Below are positions 1-7,789 of a stretch of 16,331 nucleotides of DNA, in pieces. The notes beneath the pieces are model-generated. The model saw only the letters and a list, made by a program, of their open reading frames with translations, was not told where the DNA came from and ran no database searches. Each line of letters opens with the position of its first letter. The stretch's first letter is position 1. The position numbers were made by a program, and so were the translations under genes. Source of the stretch: Bacteriovoracaceae bacterium (GTDB taxonomy: Bacteria > Bdellovibrionota > Bacteriovoracia > Bacteriovoracales > Bacteriovoracaceae); the NCBI GenBank assembly GCA_947440875.1, contig CANETG010000032.1, forward strand, positions 1 to 16,331, given 5' to 3'.

Positions 1-2
1 CA

Positions 3-545
3 CAGGAATCAAACATTACCATTACCAAACTAGGGACGAGTAGCCTTGAAATTGGAGATGTTATTAAAGTGATTAGTTCTATTGCTCAGCAAACAAATCT
101 CTTAGCGCTGAATGCTACGATTGAGGCCGCACGCGCCGGAGACGCGGGACGAGGGTTCGCTGTCGTTGCTAATGAGGTTAAGGAACTAGCAAAACAAACG
201 GCCAAGGCCACAAACGATATCACGCATAAAATCGGTGCGATCCAAGAAGACACAAGAAGTGCCATCTCAGCGATTGCGGGTATTTCTGATGCAGTTGAAA
301 AGCTCAACGGTATTTCTGGAGTCATCGCTGCTGCCGTAGAGGAACAAACCGCCACTACCAATGAAATTTCTCGGGTTGTGCTCCAGTCTAAAAAAGGAGT
401 TGAAAATATCGCTTCGACGATTAAAAACGTTTCCATGGCGGCCAATGAAAGCACCATCAGCTCCGGACAGACACTGGCGGCTTCGAAAGAATTAGCGCAG
501 CTGGCGGAAAAACTTTCAGCACTTACACGAGTCGTAAATAAGTAA
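3..545 (+). CDS. Methyl-accepting chemotaxis protein, C-terminal part (5' end outside window)
   Basis: This is the C-terminal signalling domain of a chemoreceptor, the part that contacts CheA and CheW at the cytoplasmic hairpin tip. The frame is open from the first complete codon at position 3, so the start, any sensor domain and any membrane segments lie upstream. The highly conserved receptor tip is unmistakable: IAQQTNLLALNATIEAARAG at 84-143, then GRGFAVVANEVKELA. A C-terminal helical arm rich in Ala, Glu, Lys and Ser follows, as expected for the methylation helix and coiled coil. The protein ends LTRVVNK, with no NWETF-like CheR/CheB-tethering pentapeptide. It stops 18 nt before cheR, so it is probably the dedicated receptor of this operon. 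Its ligand cannot be told from this fragment. Confidence 0.97.
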   Translation, partial: QESNITITKLGTSSLEIGDVIKVISSIAQQTNLLALNATIEAARAGDAGRGFAVVANEVKELAKQTAKATNDITHKIGAIQEDTRSAISAIAGISDAVEKLNGISGVIAAAVEEQTATTNEISRVVLQSKKGVENIASTIKNVSMAANESTISSGQTLAASKELAQLAEKLSALTRVVNK

Positions 546-563
546 TTCAAAAAGGCTCTTTCG

Positions 564-1376
564 ATGCAACCGATTGTGATCTTGGAATTTTTTTCGAAAT
601 ACATTAATTCTCAATTGGGCATACGCTACAGTGAGAATAATTATTTTCAGCTCCAGAATCGATTGGAAGAGATCGCTAAGATTCTCGGAATTCAGAATTT
701 AGAAACCCTTTATCAAAATGCGCAGATAGGTATTGATGGCGAGTTTAAGCGGGCGTTATTGGATTCTGCGACCAATAACGAGACGTCTTTTTTTAGAGAT
801 GAGAAAGTGTTTTATGCAATCGAAAATCATGTTTTAAAATTACTCATGGACCAGAATGTGGAATGCCGGATCTGGTCTGCTGCGTGCTCAACGGGTCAGG
901 AGGCGATTTCATTGACGATTCTCCTCTTAGAATATTTTGAGAAAGTGAATGCCAGAATTAATTTTAAAATATTGGGAACGGATATTTCTCAGCGAGTCCT
1001 CACCAAGGCTACCCTAGGAGTCTACTCCGAGTTGGAAATTAACCGTGGTCTTCCGGAGAATCTCAGAAATAAATATTTCCACTTGAATTCAAAACAAGGC
1101 TGGTGCAGAAATGCGGAAATATCGGCGCCTATTGATTTTAAAAGTCTAAATCTCAAGGACGACTTTACTTTCTCTGACCCATTTCAACTCATCCTCTGCA
1201 GAAATGTCCTTATCTATCAAGATATTGAAGGGAAAAAAAGTATCCTTACTAAGATTACAAATTCATTGGCCTCTGGTGGATTTCTTATTTTGGGTTCAGG
1301 TGAAAGTCTTTTTGGCCTTTCGGAAGACTATGTTCAGCTATTCATTGATGGCGCAGTTCTTTACCAGAAAAAGTAG
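564..1376 (+). CDS. cheR: Chemotaxis protein methyltransferase CheR
   Basis: CheR uses S-adenosylmethionine to methylate glutamates on chemoreceptors and sets receptor gain during adaptation. At 270 residues it is the usual single-domain length. A short N-terminal helical domain (about residues 1-70) precedes the Rossmann methyltransferase domain. Diagnostic motifs are NNETSFFRD (71-79), the SAM-binding loop AACSTGQE (106-113), GTDIS (138-142), the CheR signature CRNVLIY (212-218) and GSGES (244-248). There is no C-terminal TPR extension. The ATG at 564 lies just after the receptor stop, with a weak AAAGG-like site near 551. The gene pairs functionally with cheB further down the operon. Confidence 0.96.
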   Translation: MQPIVILEFFSKYINSQLGIRYSENNYFQLQNRLEEIAKILGIQNLETLYQNAQIGIDGEFKRALLDSATNNETSFFRDEKVFYAIENHVLKLLMDQNVECRIWSAACSTGQEAISLTILLLEYFEKVNARINFKILGTDISQRVLTKATLGVYSELEINRGLPENLRNKYFHLNSKQGWCRNAEISAPIDFKSLNLKDDFTFSDPFQLILCRNVLIYQDIEGKKSILTKITNSLASGGFLILGSGESLFGLSEDYVQLFIDGAVLYQKK

Positions 1377-1382
1377 GAAGAA

Positions 1383-1535
1383 ATGGATCACGCCACTAAG
1401 CTAAACGACAGCACACGAACGCAGGAAATCTTAACTTCCTTCAGAGTTACCAATATTGTTCGCACTGATCCTCGCGAACTTATCTTTAATCCCTTAGCCG
1501 CTCAGATATTTTCCAACGCAGAGGCAGCGACATGA
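1383..1535 (+). CDS. Small uncharacterised protein, 50 residues, between cheR and cheA
   Basis: This short frame fills the cheR-cheA gap. It starts with ATG at 1383, 6 nt after the cheR stop and behind AGGA (1375-1378). It ends with TGA at 1533-1535, giving an ATGA overlap with the cheA start at 1532. The same overlap architecture occurs between cheA and cheW. Continuous frame, plausible SD and exact coupling suggest it is translated. The product starts MDHATKLNDS and has a central segment FRVTNIVRTDPRELIF. It has no membrane segment, no cysteine and no motif I recognise. It could be a small chemotaxis accessory protein, the remnant of a longer gene, or simply a leader that couples cheA translation to cheR. 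No function is assigned. Confidence 0.5.
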   Translation: MDHATKLNDSTRTQEILTSFRVTNIVRTDPRELIFNPLAAQIFSNAEAAT

Positions 1536-4444
1536 CCAATGAGTTGGACGAATTTAAAACGGAGATTTTAGAGGTCTTAGATAACGCTGAAAAGGCGCTA
1601 CTGGAATTCGACCAGTTGCCTGATAATCATCGATCTCCTCCGCTCTATGACGAAGTCTTCCGTGCCTACCATAACATAAAAGGTGCCGCCGGCATGATGG
1701 AAATGGCGGAGCTTCAATCTCATGTTCATCAATTAGAAAACGTTCTTACATTATCTAAATCAACCGCCTCGATCCCAAAGCATCTCATCAGCTGGTTTTT
1801 GAAGGGCAATGATGCTACCCGGGCGCTTCTCTCGAATGAGAAATATAGCTTCTCGTATGATATCACCCCTCCAGGTGAGAAGATCGTAATTCCTGATTCA
1901 GGTCTCGAAGAGTCACAGTCAGACGAAACACCGCCGGCAGAATTCTTCTCAGAGATGAACGATGGGCTGGAGAAAATTACCTCGGCGTTGATCAAAATTG
2001 AATCCGATGCTTCTGATAGGGGACTTTTAGATCTTCTTTATCGAGAAATTCACTCAATAAAAGGTGCCTCTCAACTCTTTGGTTTTTTGGGATCCTCGCA
2101 GCTTTCCCATTCTATGGAAAGTAGTTTGGAAAGTCTCAAACGTAATACTTCCTCTGAAATACAAATTGGACATGTCAGCACCCTTCTCCTGGCAGTGGAT
2201 TTACTCGGGCAATGTTTTCAACGACCTGCTCCTCCGGAGATCGATAAAGAAATTAATTTTATGATGAAACTACTTGAACCCTTTTGTGAGGTTGTTATGT
2301 CAGAAGTCCAATTAGGAGAACATGATCGAAGTGTCAGCGAAGGCAAAAATCAGCCATCTGTTGCGAGCCATCCTTCTCAGACAAATCAGGACTCGGATAA
2401 AACCGATACTTCAATCAGAGTTCAGGTTTCTTTACTGGATCGTCTGATGACATTGATGGGGGAAATGGTCCTGGTAAGGAATCAGGTTTTGCAATACTCG
2501 AGTAAGACAGATGATCTTGAATTCCTTAATTTGAGCCAGAAACTCGACGTCGTCACTTCAGAACTCCAAGAAGAAACGATGAAGACCCGAATGCAACCAA
2601 TAGGGAACGTTTTAAATAAATTTCAAAGGGTCGTCCGTGACCTCTCTGGAAGTTTAGATAAAAAAATCAATCTTGTCTTACATGGGGTTGAGACCGAATT
2701 AGATAAAACTTTAATTGAAGCCGTCAAAGATCCTTTAACTCACATTGTCCGGAATGCCTGTGACCACGGTATTGAGCAGGGAATCGCTCGGACAAACGCA
2801 GGTAAATCTGAGACGGGAACGATAACAATTAAGGCGTATCATGAAGGTGGTTTGGTCATTGTTGATATCAGTGATGATGGTCAAGGACTTTGTAGAGAAA
2901 AACTCATCAAAAAGGCGATCGAAAAAGGAATCATTGATGCAGCTAATGCCGACAAGATGAGTGATCGAGAAGTGAACGGACTGATCTTCGCCCCTGGGTT
3001 CTCTACGGCTGAAAAAGTGACTAATGTCTCAGGCCGTGGAGTTGGCATGGACGTTGTTAAAAGCAATATTGAAAGAATCGGCGGTCTGGTAGATATTTCA
3101 AGCGTCCCGGGACAGGGAACGAAAATCACACTTAAAATTCCCCTGACGTTAGCAATCGTTCCAGCAATGATCATCCGCTGTGACAACGATCGATTTGCCA
3201 TTCCGCAAGTCAAATTGGTTGAATTGGTCCGCGTAGAAAAATCGGTCATTGAATATGTGCAAGGGATCCCAGTCTTTCGCCTTAGAGGAAATATCCTCCC
3301 TCTCTTAAATCTCAAAGAAATCTTAGGCATTCAAAATTCCGTCGATAACGACGGGGCGATTTATATAGTCGTCCTCAACTCAGATACTCATAACTTTGGA
3401 ATGATTGTGGACGAAATCCTTGATACGGCCGATATCGTAGTCAAGCCACTCGCAAAGTTTCTTAAGACCATATCAGTCTATTCTGGTGCCACCGTTCTGG
3501 GTGATGGGAATGTCGCTTTCATCCTGGATGTTTTGGGAATCGCCCAAAAACATCTCGGTACCGGGGCGCATGCTGATTTAAGAAGTTTGTCCGATAAATA
3601 TTCAGACATTGCAACCAATGAACTAGAGATGAGAGAGTATGTTCTCGTGAATCTGGGTTCAAAAACAAAGCATGCGATTCCTCTGAATTTTGTGAGCCGA
3701 ATGGAAGAGGTTAAAACTTCATCGATTGAATTGTCCGGAGTTCAGCGAGTGATTCGTTACCGTGGAGGAATTCTAAAGATTGTCAGTTTGAATGAAGTCT
3801 TTGGGTATCAGCATTCAAAAAAGGACTCAGAGATTACTCAGCTCATTGTGGCAGTAGTTGATGAGAATCTTTACGGTTTTGAAGTCGATCAAATTATCGA
3901 TGTCCTTTCGACACGTGATGCTCTGGATTGCTCACTTTTCTCACATGAAGCCATCCTAGGCAATTTAGTAACAGCTGAGGAGATCATCGTCGTTGTGGAC
4001 GTCGAAAAAGTCCACGAACTCACTCGACCGATGAAGATCCCAAAGACCAGCGCAGGAAGACGACGAATCCTCCTGGTCGAGGATACCGATTCGATCCGCC
4101 AGAAAGTCGCAGCGGAGTTGACCAATAGTGGGTATGAGGTTGAAGAGGCCATTGATGGTGTTGAGGGTTTACGCAAGATCGCTGAACAAAAATATTGCTT
4201 TGATTTAATTATCTCCGATATCGAAATGCCAAAGATGAACGGATATGAGTTTGTCAAAAAGATCAGAGGTATGAACCAACTTAAAAACATTCCCATCATT
4301 GCTTTTTCTACAAAAAACTCTTCCGCCGATATTCAACTGGCAAAGAGTGCTGGTTTCTCGAGTTACTTAGAGAAGAGTAAAGGCAAACTTCTTACTCTTT
4401 TGGTAAGCGAATGTTTAACTAAAAACTTAAGGAAACTCGCATGA
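1532..4444 (+). CDS. cheA: Hybrid chemotaxis histidine kinase CheA with two Hpt, two CheW-like and one receiver domain
   Basis: This is the central kinase of the pathway: receptor-controlled autophosphorylation, then phosphate transfer to CheY and CheB. At 970 residues it is much longer than a typical CheA. Domains in order: Hpt1 (about 1-105, phospho-His H47 in AYHNIKGAAG); Hpt2 (about 135-250, H174 in IHSIKGAS); an acidic/Ser-rich linker; dimerisation domain (about 290-355, with MKTRMQP); and the ATPase domain (about 355-540; N box HIVRNACDHG at 404-413, G1 DDGQG at 448-452, G2 GRGVGMD at 501-507). CheW-like domains follow at about 543-675 and 700-830. The receiver is at about 844-965 (acidic E850/D851, acceptor D896, S926, K948). 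The gene overlaps cheW by 4 bases. The receiver recalls FrzE-type hybrids; the second CheW-like domain is less usual. The Lys is followed by Ser, not the common Pro. Confidence 0.97.
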   Translation: MTNELDEFKTEILEVLDNAEKALLEFDQLPDNHRSPPLYDEVFRAYHNIKGAAGMMEMAELQSHVHQLENVLTLSKSTASIPKHLISWFLKGNDATRALLSNEKYSFSYDITPPGEKIVIPDSGLEESQSDETPPAEFFSEMNDGLEKITSALIKIESDASDRGLLDLLYREIHSIKGASQLFGFLGSSQLSHSMESSLESLKRNTSSEIQIGHVSTLLLAVDLLGQCFQRPAPPEIDKEINFMMKLLEPFCEVVMSEVQLGEHDRSVSEGKNQPSVASHPSQTNQDSDKTDTSIRVQVSLLDRLMTLMGEMVLVRNQVLQYSSKTDDLEFLNLSQKLDVVTSELQEETMKTRMQPIGNVLNKFQRVVRDLSGSLDKKINLVLHGVETELDKTLIEAVKDPLTHIVRNACDHGIEQGIARTNAGKSETGTITIKAYHEGGLVIVDISDDGQGLCREKLIKKAIEKGIIDAANADKMSDREVNGLIFAPGFSTAEKVTNVSGRGVGMDVVKSNIERIGGLVDISSVPGQGTKITLKIPLTLAIVPAMIIRCDNDRFAIPQVKLVELVRVEKSVIEYVQGIPVFRLRGNILPLLNLKEILGIQNSVDNDGAIYIVVLNSDTHNFGMIVDEILDTADIVVKPLAKFLKTISVYSGATVLGDGNVAFILDVLGIAQKHLGTGAHADLRSLSDKYSDIATNELEMREYVLVNLGSKTKHAIPLNFVSRMEEVKTSSIELSGVQRVIRYRGGILKIVSLNEVFGYQHSKKDSEITQLIVAVVDENLYGFEVDQIIDVLSTRDALDCSLFSHEAILGNLVTAEEIIVVVDVEKVHELTRPMKIPKTSAGRRRILLVEDTDSIRQKVAAELTNSGYEVEEAIDGVEGLRKIAEQKYCFDLIISDIEMPKMNGYEFVKKIRGMNQLKNIPIIAFSTKNSSADIQLAKSAGFSSYLEKSKGKLLTLLVSECLTKNLRKLA

Positions 4445-4917
4445 ATGCATATCTGTCATCGGCGACTTCGGAAAACTTATCTCAGTATAAACAGTTCTCA
4501 ACTTTTACCATCGACGGACGATTGTATGGAATCGACGTCATGAAAGTTCAAGAAGTCACCAAGCCACTTCAAGTCACACTCATGAGAACGGCTCCTTCAT
4601 TCGTTAAGGGCCTAATTAATCTTCGTGGACAAATCGCTACGGCGATCGGACTCAGAGAACTTTTTAATCTGACTCCGGATATTTCGGTGGTAAAAATGAC
4701 TGTCGTTTGTAAAGTGGATGACGTACTACTTTCACTTTTGGTCGATACGATTGGAGACGTCGTTGAAGTCAGTGATAAAAATTTTGAGGCGACTCCTCAG
4801 ACCATCCCCGCAAACATAAAGATATTCATGCAAGGGGTCTATAAAACAGAAGACTCAATTCTTTCCATTATTAACCTCGAATCCATACTGCAAGAATTAA
4901 ATAAACGGTGCGCTTAA
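4441..4917 (+). CDS. cheW: Chemotaxis coupling protein CheW
   Basis: CheW is the cytoplasmic adaptor that bridges chemoreceptor tips and the CheA P5 domain in the array. The 158-residue product is a single CheW domain of normal length: strand FSTFTIDGRLYGIDVMKVQEV near residues 19-39, the conserved LINLRGQI (about 64-71), and a final strand with SIINLESIL. The ATG at 4441 overlaps the cheA stop (ATGA) and follows AAGGAA, so translation is coupled to the kinase. The stop is 3 nt before cheB. Together with the two CheW-like domains inside CheA, this operon encodes three such domains, which may affect array geometry. Confidence 0.96.
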   Translation: MNAYLSSATSENLSQYKQFSTFTIDGRLYGIDVMKVQEVTKPLQVTLMRTAPSFVKGLINLRGQIATAIGLRELFNLTPDISVVKMTVVCKVDDVLLSLLVDTIGDVVEVSDKNFEATPQTIPANIKIFMQGVYKTEDSILSIINLESILQELNKRCA

Positions 4918-4920
4918 AGA

Positions 4921-5964
4921 ATGAGAACTTCAAAAGTAATAAACGTTCTAATTGTTGATGACTCGGTTTTATTTCGCTCACAAATACAGCAGGCACTTAA
5001 AGATATTCCTGAAATTAATGTCGCAGGAGTTTCCTCCAATGGCCAACTTGCTCTGGAACGAATGGCGTCGCAGGATATAGATGTCTGTATTCTAGATATC
5101 GAAATGCCAATCTTGGACGGCATTGAAACTCTGCGCGAGATGAAGACATTGAATCTCAAGACCCGCGTGATCATGTTTTCGTCTCAGAGCATTTTTGGCG
5201 CAGATAAAACTCTTGAGGCGCTGAGAATGGGGGCGATTGATTTTGTTCCGAAGCCAATATCTGAGGCAAGTCAGAACTTGCCTTTTTTAAAAATTCAAGA
5301 AGTATTACTACCAAAAATACTTTCACTTTTTCCAATCCTACGTCCGAGCAAGCTTCAGGCCCGGATTTCAGATTTTAATTGGCACACATTCAGGCCTAAA
5401 GTTCTTGTGATTGCCTCCTCTACGGGAGGCCCAAATGCGTTGGTCGAATTTTTTAAATCTCTTCAGGATCATGTTCCATTTCCCATCCTTATTGTCCAAC
5501 ACATGCCAGCTCTTTTTACCGCCTCATTGGCCGAAAGATTAGGTGCTGCTTGTGGCAAGAAAGCCGCCGAGGGGATTCATGGTGAGCCCTTATTGCCGAA
5601 TCAAATCTATGTTGCTCCTGGAAACTTTCATATGAGAATAGGCGGAGACATCATTTCACCGATTATTCAGATCGATCAAGACGCTCAAAGGAATTTCGTT
5701 CGCCCATGTGCTGACCATTTATTCGAATCTGCGGTAAAAGTTTTTGGTCGTAGTACTCTGGGAATTGTTTTCACAGGGATGGGTCGCGACGGCGCTGAGG
5801 GTGCGAATGCGATTAAAACCAATCACGGTGCTGTTCTGATTCAGAACTTAGAATCGAGCGTCGTTTTCGGTATGCCGGGTGCTGTATTTGAATCCGGTCA
5901 TTATGATTTTTCTTCGGACCCTCAGGGGCTGGCAAAGAAGACGCAGGACATTTTATGGAGCTGA
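4921..5964 (+). CDS. cheB: Protein-glutamate methylesterase/deamidase CheB
   Basis: CheB removes methyl groups from receptor glutamates and can deamidate glutamines. Phosphorylation of its receiver by CheA activates it. At 347 residues it has the standard layout. The receiver (about 1-125) has D13/D14, acceptor D59 in LDIEMP, S87 and K111 in the FVPKP motif. After a linker, the esterase domain (about 158-345) carries catalytic Ser167 in ASSTGGP, His194 in VQHMP and Asp290 in TGMGRDG. All key residues are present. The ATG at 4921 follows the cheW stop by 3 nt; the upstream SD is poor, so translation probably depends on coupling. It counteracts CheR encoded earlier in the operon. Confidence 0.97.
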   Translation: MRTSKVINVLIVDDSVLFRSQIQQALKDIPEINVAGVSSNGQLALERMASQDIDVCILDIEMPILDGIETLREMKTLNLKTRVIMFSSQSIFGADKTLEALRMGAIDFVPKPISEASQNLPFLKIQEVLLPKILSLFPILRPSKLQARISDFNWHTFRPKVLVIASSTGGPNALVEFFKSLQDHVPFPILIVQHMPALFTASLAERLGAACGKKAAEGIHGEPLLPNQIYVAPGNFHMRIGGDIISPIIQIDQDAQRNFVRPCADHLFESAVKVFGRSTLGIVFTGMGRDGAEGANAIKTNHGAVLIQNLESSVVFGMPGAVFESGHYDFSSDPQGLAKKTQDILWS

Positions 5965-5976
5965 TAAAAATCAGCT
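5959..5976 (+). other. Small perfect hairpin across the cheB stop codon
   Basis: The arms AGCTGAT (5959-5965) and ATCAGCT (5970-5976) are perfect reverse complements around an AAAA loop, and the cheB TGA (5962-5964) lies in the left arm. No run of T follows, so it is not a canonical intrinsic terminator. It may stabilise the upstream mRNA or set a processing point in the only sizeable gap of the chemosensory operon. Confidence 0.4.
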
Positions 5977-6034
5977 TATATTCATTCATCCCAATTGAGA
6001 ACTTCCCCGATGAGACTTTGTGGAAAAAATTATC

Positions 6035-6040
6035 AAGGAG
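6035..6040 (+). promoter_or_regulatory. Strong ribosome binding site that fixes the cheY start
   Basis: AAGGAG lies 5 nt before the ATG at 6046. The frame also extends upstream to a TTG at 5995, but those extra 17 residues are not CheY-like and lack an SD. This site therefore decides the start at 6046. Confidence 0.8.
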
Positions 6041-6045
6041 AAAAA

Positions 6046-6441
6046 ATGTTTGATCTAAAAACGAAAATCCTAGTTGTAGATGATATGTCAACGATGAGAA
6101 AAATTGTGGGTAAGATTTTGAAGGATATCGGTTTTACAGATATCACAGAAGCAGCCGATGGGATCCAGGCCTGGAATGCTGTCAGTACGACTCCGTTAGC
6201 ATTCGGCCTTATCATTTCTGACTGGAACATGCCAAATTGCTCAGGAATTGATTTGCTGAAACGGTTACGTGGTGATCAGCGATATAAGAGGACACCTTTC
6301 ATCCTTGTCACGGCAGAGTCCGAAGGACATCAGGTAGCCGAGGCACTCAAGTCGGGAGTCGATCAGTACGTGGTGAAGCCTTTTAATAAAGAATCACTTG
6401 TGAGTAAACTCGAACTTGTCCATAAAAAGTATGCTGCTTGA
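6046..6441 (+). CDS. cheY: Chemotaxis response regulator CheY
   Basis: This is a single-domain receiver of 131 residues, the diffusible output of the pathway. When phosphorylated by CheA it normally binds the flagellar switch. The N-terminus KILVVDD gives the acidic pair D12/D13. The acceptor is D59 in the sequence SDWNMPN, almost identical to the enterobacterial CheY motif. T89 follows the fourth strand (ILVTA). Y108 and K111 (DQYVVKP) match the switch Tyr and conserved Lys. The start is set by AAGGAG at 6035-6040, a much better site than that of cheB or cheW, so it may be made in excess as CheY usually is. Its stop overlaps the TTG start of the next gene (TTGA). Confidence 0.95.
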   Translation: MFDLKTKILVVDDMSTMRKIVGKILKDIGFTDITEAADGIQAWNAVSTTPLAFGLIISDWNMPNCSGIDLLKRLRGDQRYKRTPFILVTAESEGHQVAEALKSGVDQYVVKPFNKESLVSKLELVHKKYAA

Positions 6442-7778
6442 AAAATAATTTCCACATCACTTTCTTTGGCGTCAAGCGTGAAGTGGTCCCGCCCGAATTG
6501 ATGGCGCTGGCCAGCTCCACTAGCTTTCTAAGCTACCAAGATGATCAATTCATGGAGCAGCTTGATCCCGCTCCGGATGTTATTGTCTGTTTTGCAACAA
6601 AAGAAGAAGAAATCGCTAATGCCGAAATTGCCCAAACCCTAAGAATGAATGCTCCTCAGGGCATAATTTTTTTTGTCACCTATGAAAAATCTGATTTTAA
6701 TAAAAAGATCTTGATCAAGAATGGATTTTCGCAGGTCTATCTTTTACCTTGGGAATTAAAAGATCTCATCGAATCGATGAAGAATGAGTGCGTTTACAGT
6801 TTTTTGCCTGAACTGCGTAACTATACGCCGGTAAAAATTGTGGATATTATCCCTGGAACAGTTTTAGATTTTTCCGTCAAAGCCTTTTTACCTCTCAATA
6901 ATCTTCTCATTCCTTTCTCTTTTGCAGGGTCTCCCATTTCACCCGAGAAGATGGCGAAGCTTGAAGAACATAGCTTTAATACTTTATTCATCGCTAACGA
7001 GGATGTTGAAAAGTTTAGAGCGTATACAGTTGAAATATTTAAAGGCCTATTAAAACCTGGTTCGATGAGTGAAACTGATCGACATGAGAAACTAAAAAAA
7101 TGTGTCCGTGATCTCATCTCAGATATTTTCATCGATGATCTAAAAGAGAACACTTTCAGTAAATCACAAAATCTTTTGAAAGAAGTTAAGGAAGTAATTC
7201 ATCTGTTAATTGGGGATAAGAATCTTGATTATCTTAAAAAAATAAAATCGATGGTGAATCAGGAAGGAAGCTTTTACCAGCATCTTTCAAACGTTTCCGC
7301 TTACGCTGGAATTTTTGCGCTGATGCTTGGGTATGATAAACCTGAAGACATGGCACTCGCGGGTATACTACACGACTTAGGAAAAGTGAATTTGCCAGAA
7401 GAGTTTGCTAATCTCGAAGAAAGTACACTTTCGCCACACGCATTCAAGGCGTTTCAAAGTCACCCCGTTTTCACCCTAGATGTCATTCGCCTGAAACGGA
7501 TTCCCTTACCAGATAAAGTTATCACGGCGATTCTGCAGCATCATGAGGCGATGAATGGATCGGGATACCCAGAGGGGCTCGAAGGTCACCGAATCTCAAT
7601 CGAGGGACGAATCCTTGCCATTGCGAATAGCTTCGATAAATTGACAACTTTAAAAAGTGGCGAAAAGCGACAAACCCCCAGAGAGGCCCTTGAAACATTG
7701 TATGCTGATAACCAGGGTGATCCCCAAAAAATGATCCTCGATGTACAGCTTATTAAAAAAATAATTGATTCAATTTAG
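6438..7778 (+). CDS. HD-GYP-like domain protein with degenerate receiver-like N-terminus
   Basis: HD-GYP proteins are metal-dependent phosphodiesterases that degrade cyclic-di-GMP. This 446-residue protein has three parts. Residues 5-115 look like a receiver fold, but the acidic pair, the acceptor Asp (DVIVCFAT instead of a strand ending in D) and the Lys (YLLPWEL) are all absent. Residues 130-200 resemble the small beta domain seen before some HD-GYP domains. The HD-GYP part spans 270-446, with H282, H312-D313 (LHDLGK), H342, H368-H369 and GSGYP (374-378). The usual last metal ligand Asp is Asn (AIANSFD, N397), so activity is uncertain. Its start is TTG at 6438, overlapping the cheY stop (TTGA). 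The SD is poor, so coupling is likely; ATG 6501 is an alternative but would remove the first strand. Confidence 0.85.
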   Translation: MKNNFHITFFGVKREVVPPELMALASSTSFLSYQDDQFMEQLDPAPDVIVCFATKEEEIANAEIAQTLRMNAPQGIIFFVTYEKSDFNKKILIKNGFSQVYLLPWELKDLIESMKNECVYSFLPELRNYTPVKIVDIIPGTVLDFSVKAFLPLNNLLIPFSFAGSPISPEKMAKLEEHSFNTLFIANEDVEKFRAYTVEIFKGLLKPGSMSETDRHEKLKKCVRDLISDIFIDDLKENTFSKSQNLLKEVKEVIHLLIGDKNLDYLKKIKSMVNQEGSFYQHLSNVSAYAGIFALMLGYDKPEDMALAGILHDLGKVNLPEEFANLEESTLSPHAFKAFQSHPVFTLDVIRLKRIPLPDKVITAILQHHEAMNGSGYPEGLEGHRISIEGRILAIANSFDKLTTLKSGEKRQTPREALETLYADNQGDPQKMILDVQLIKKIIDSI

Positions 7779-7789
7779 CGAGGTTTTGA

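Noticed and set aside
86..604. Long open frame on the - strand opposite the chemoreceptor and cheR start
   Set aside because: It is antisense to a strongly conserved receptor tip; the low-complexity Ala/Ser/Thr translation is the shadow of the coding strand and has no motif of its own.
2881..3330. 149-codon antisense frame inside cheA
   Set aside because: It lies opposite the conserved ATPase domain, shows no recognisable motif, and its openness follows from the codon use of cheA.
5995..6045. N-terminal extension of cheY from a TTG
   Set aside because: The extra 17 residues are not CheY-like and AAGGAG sits directly before the ATG at 6046.
5813..6091. Antisense frame across the cheB-cheY gap
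   Set aside because: It overlaps the C-terminal end of CheB and the start of CheY on the other strand, with no family resemblance.
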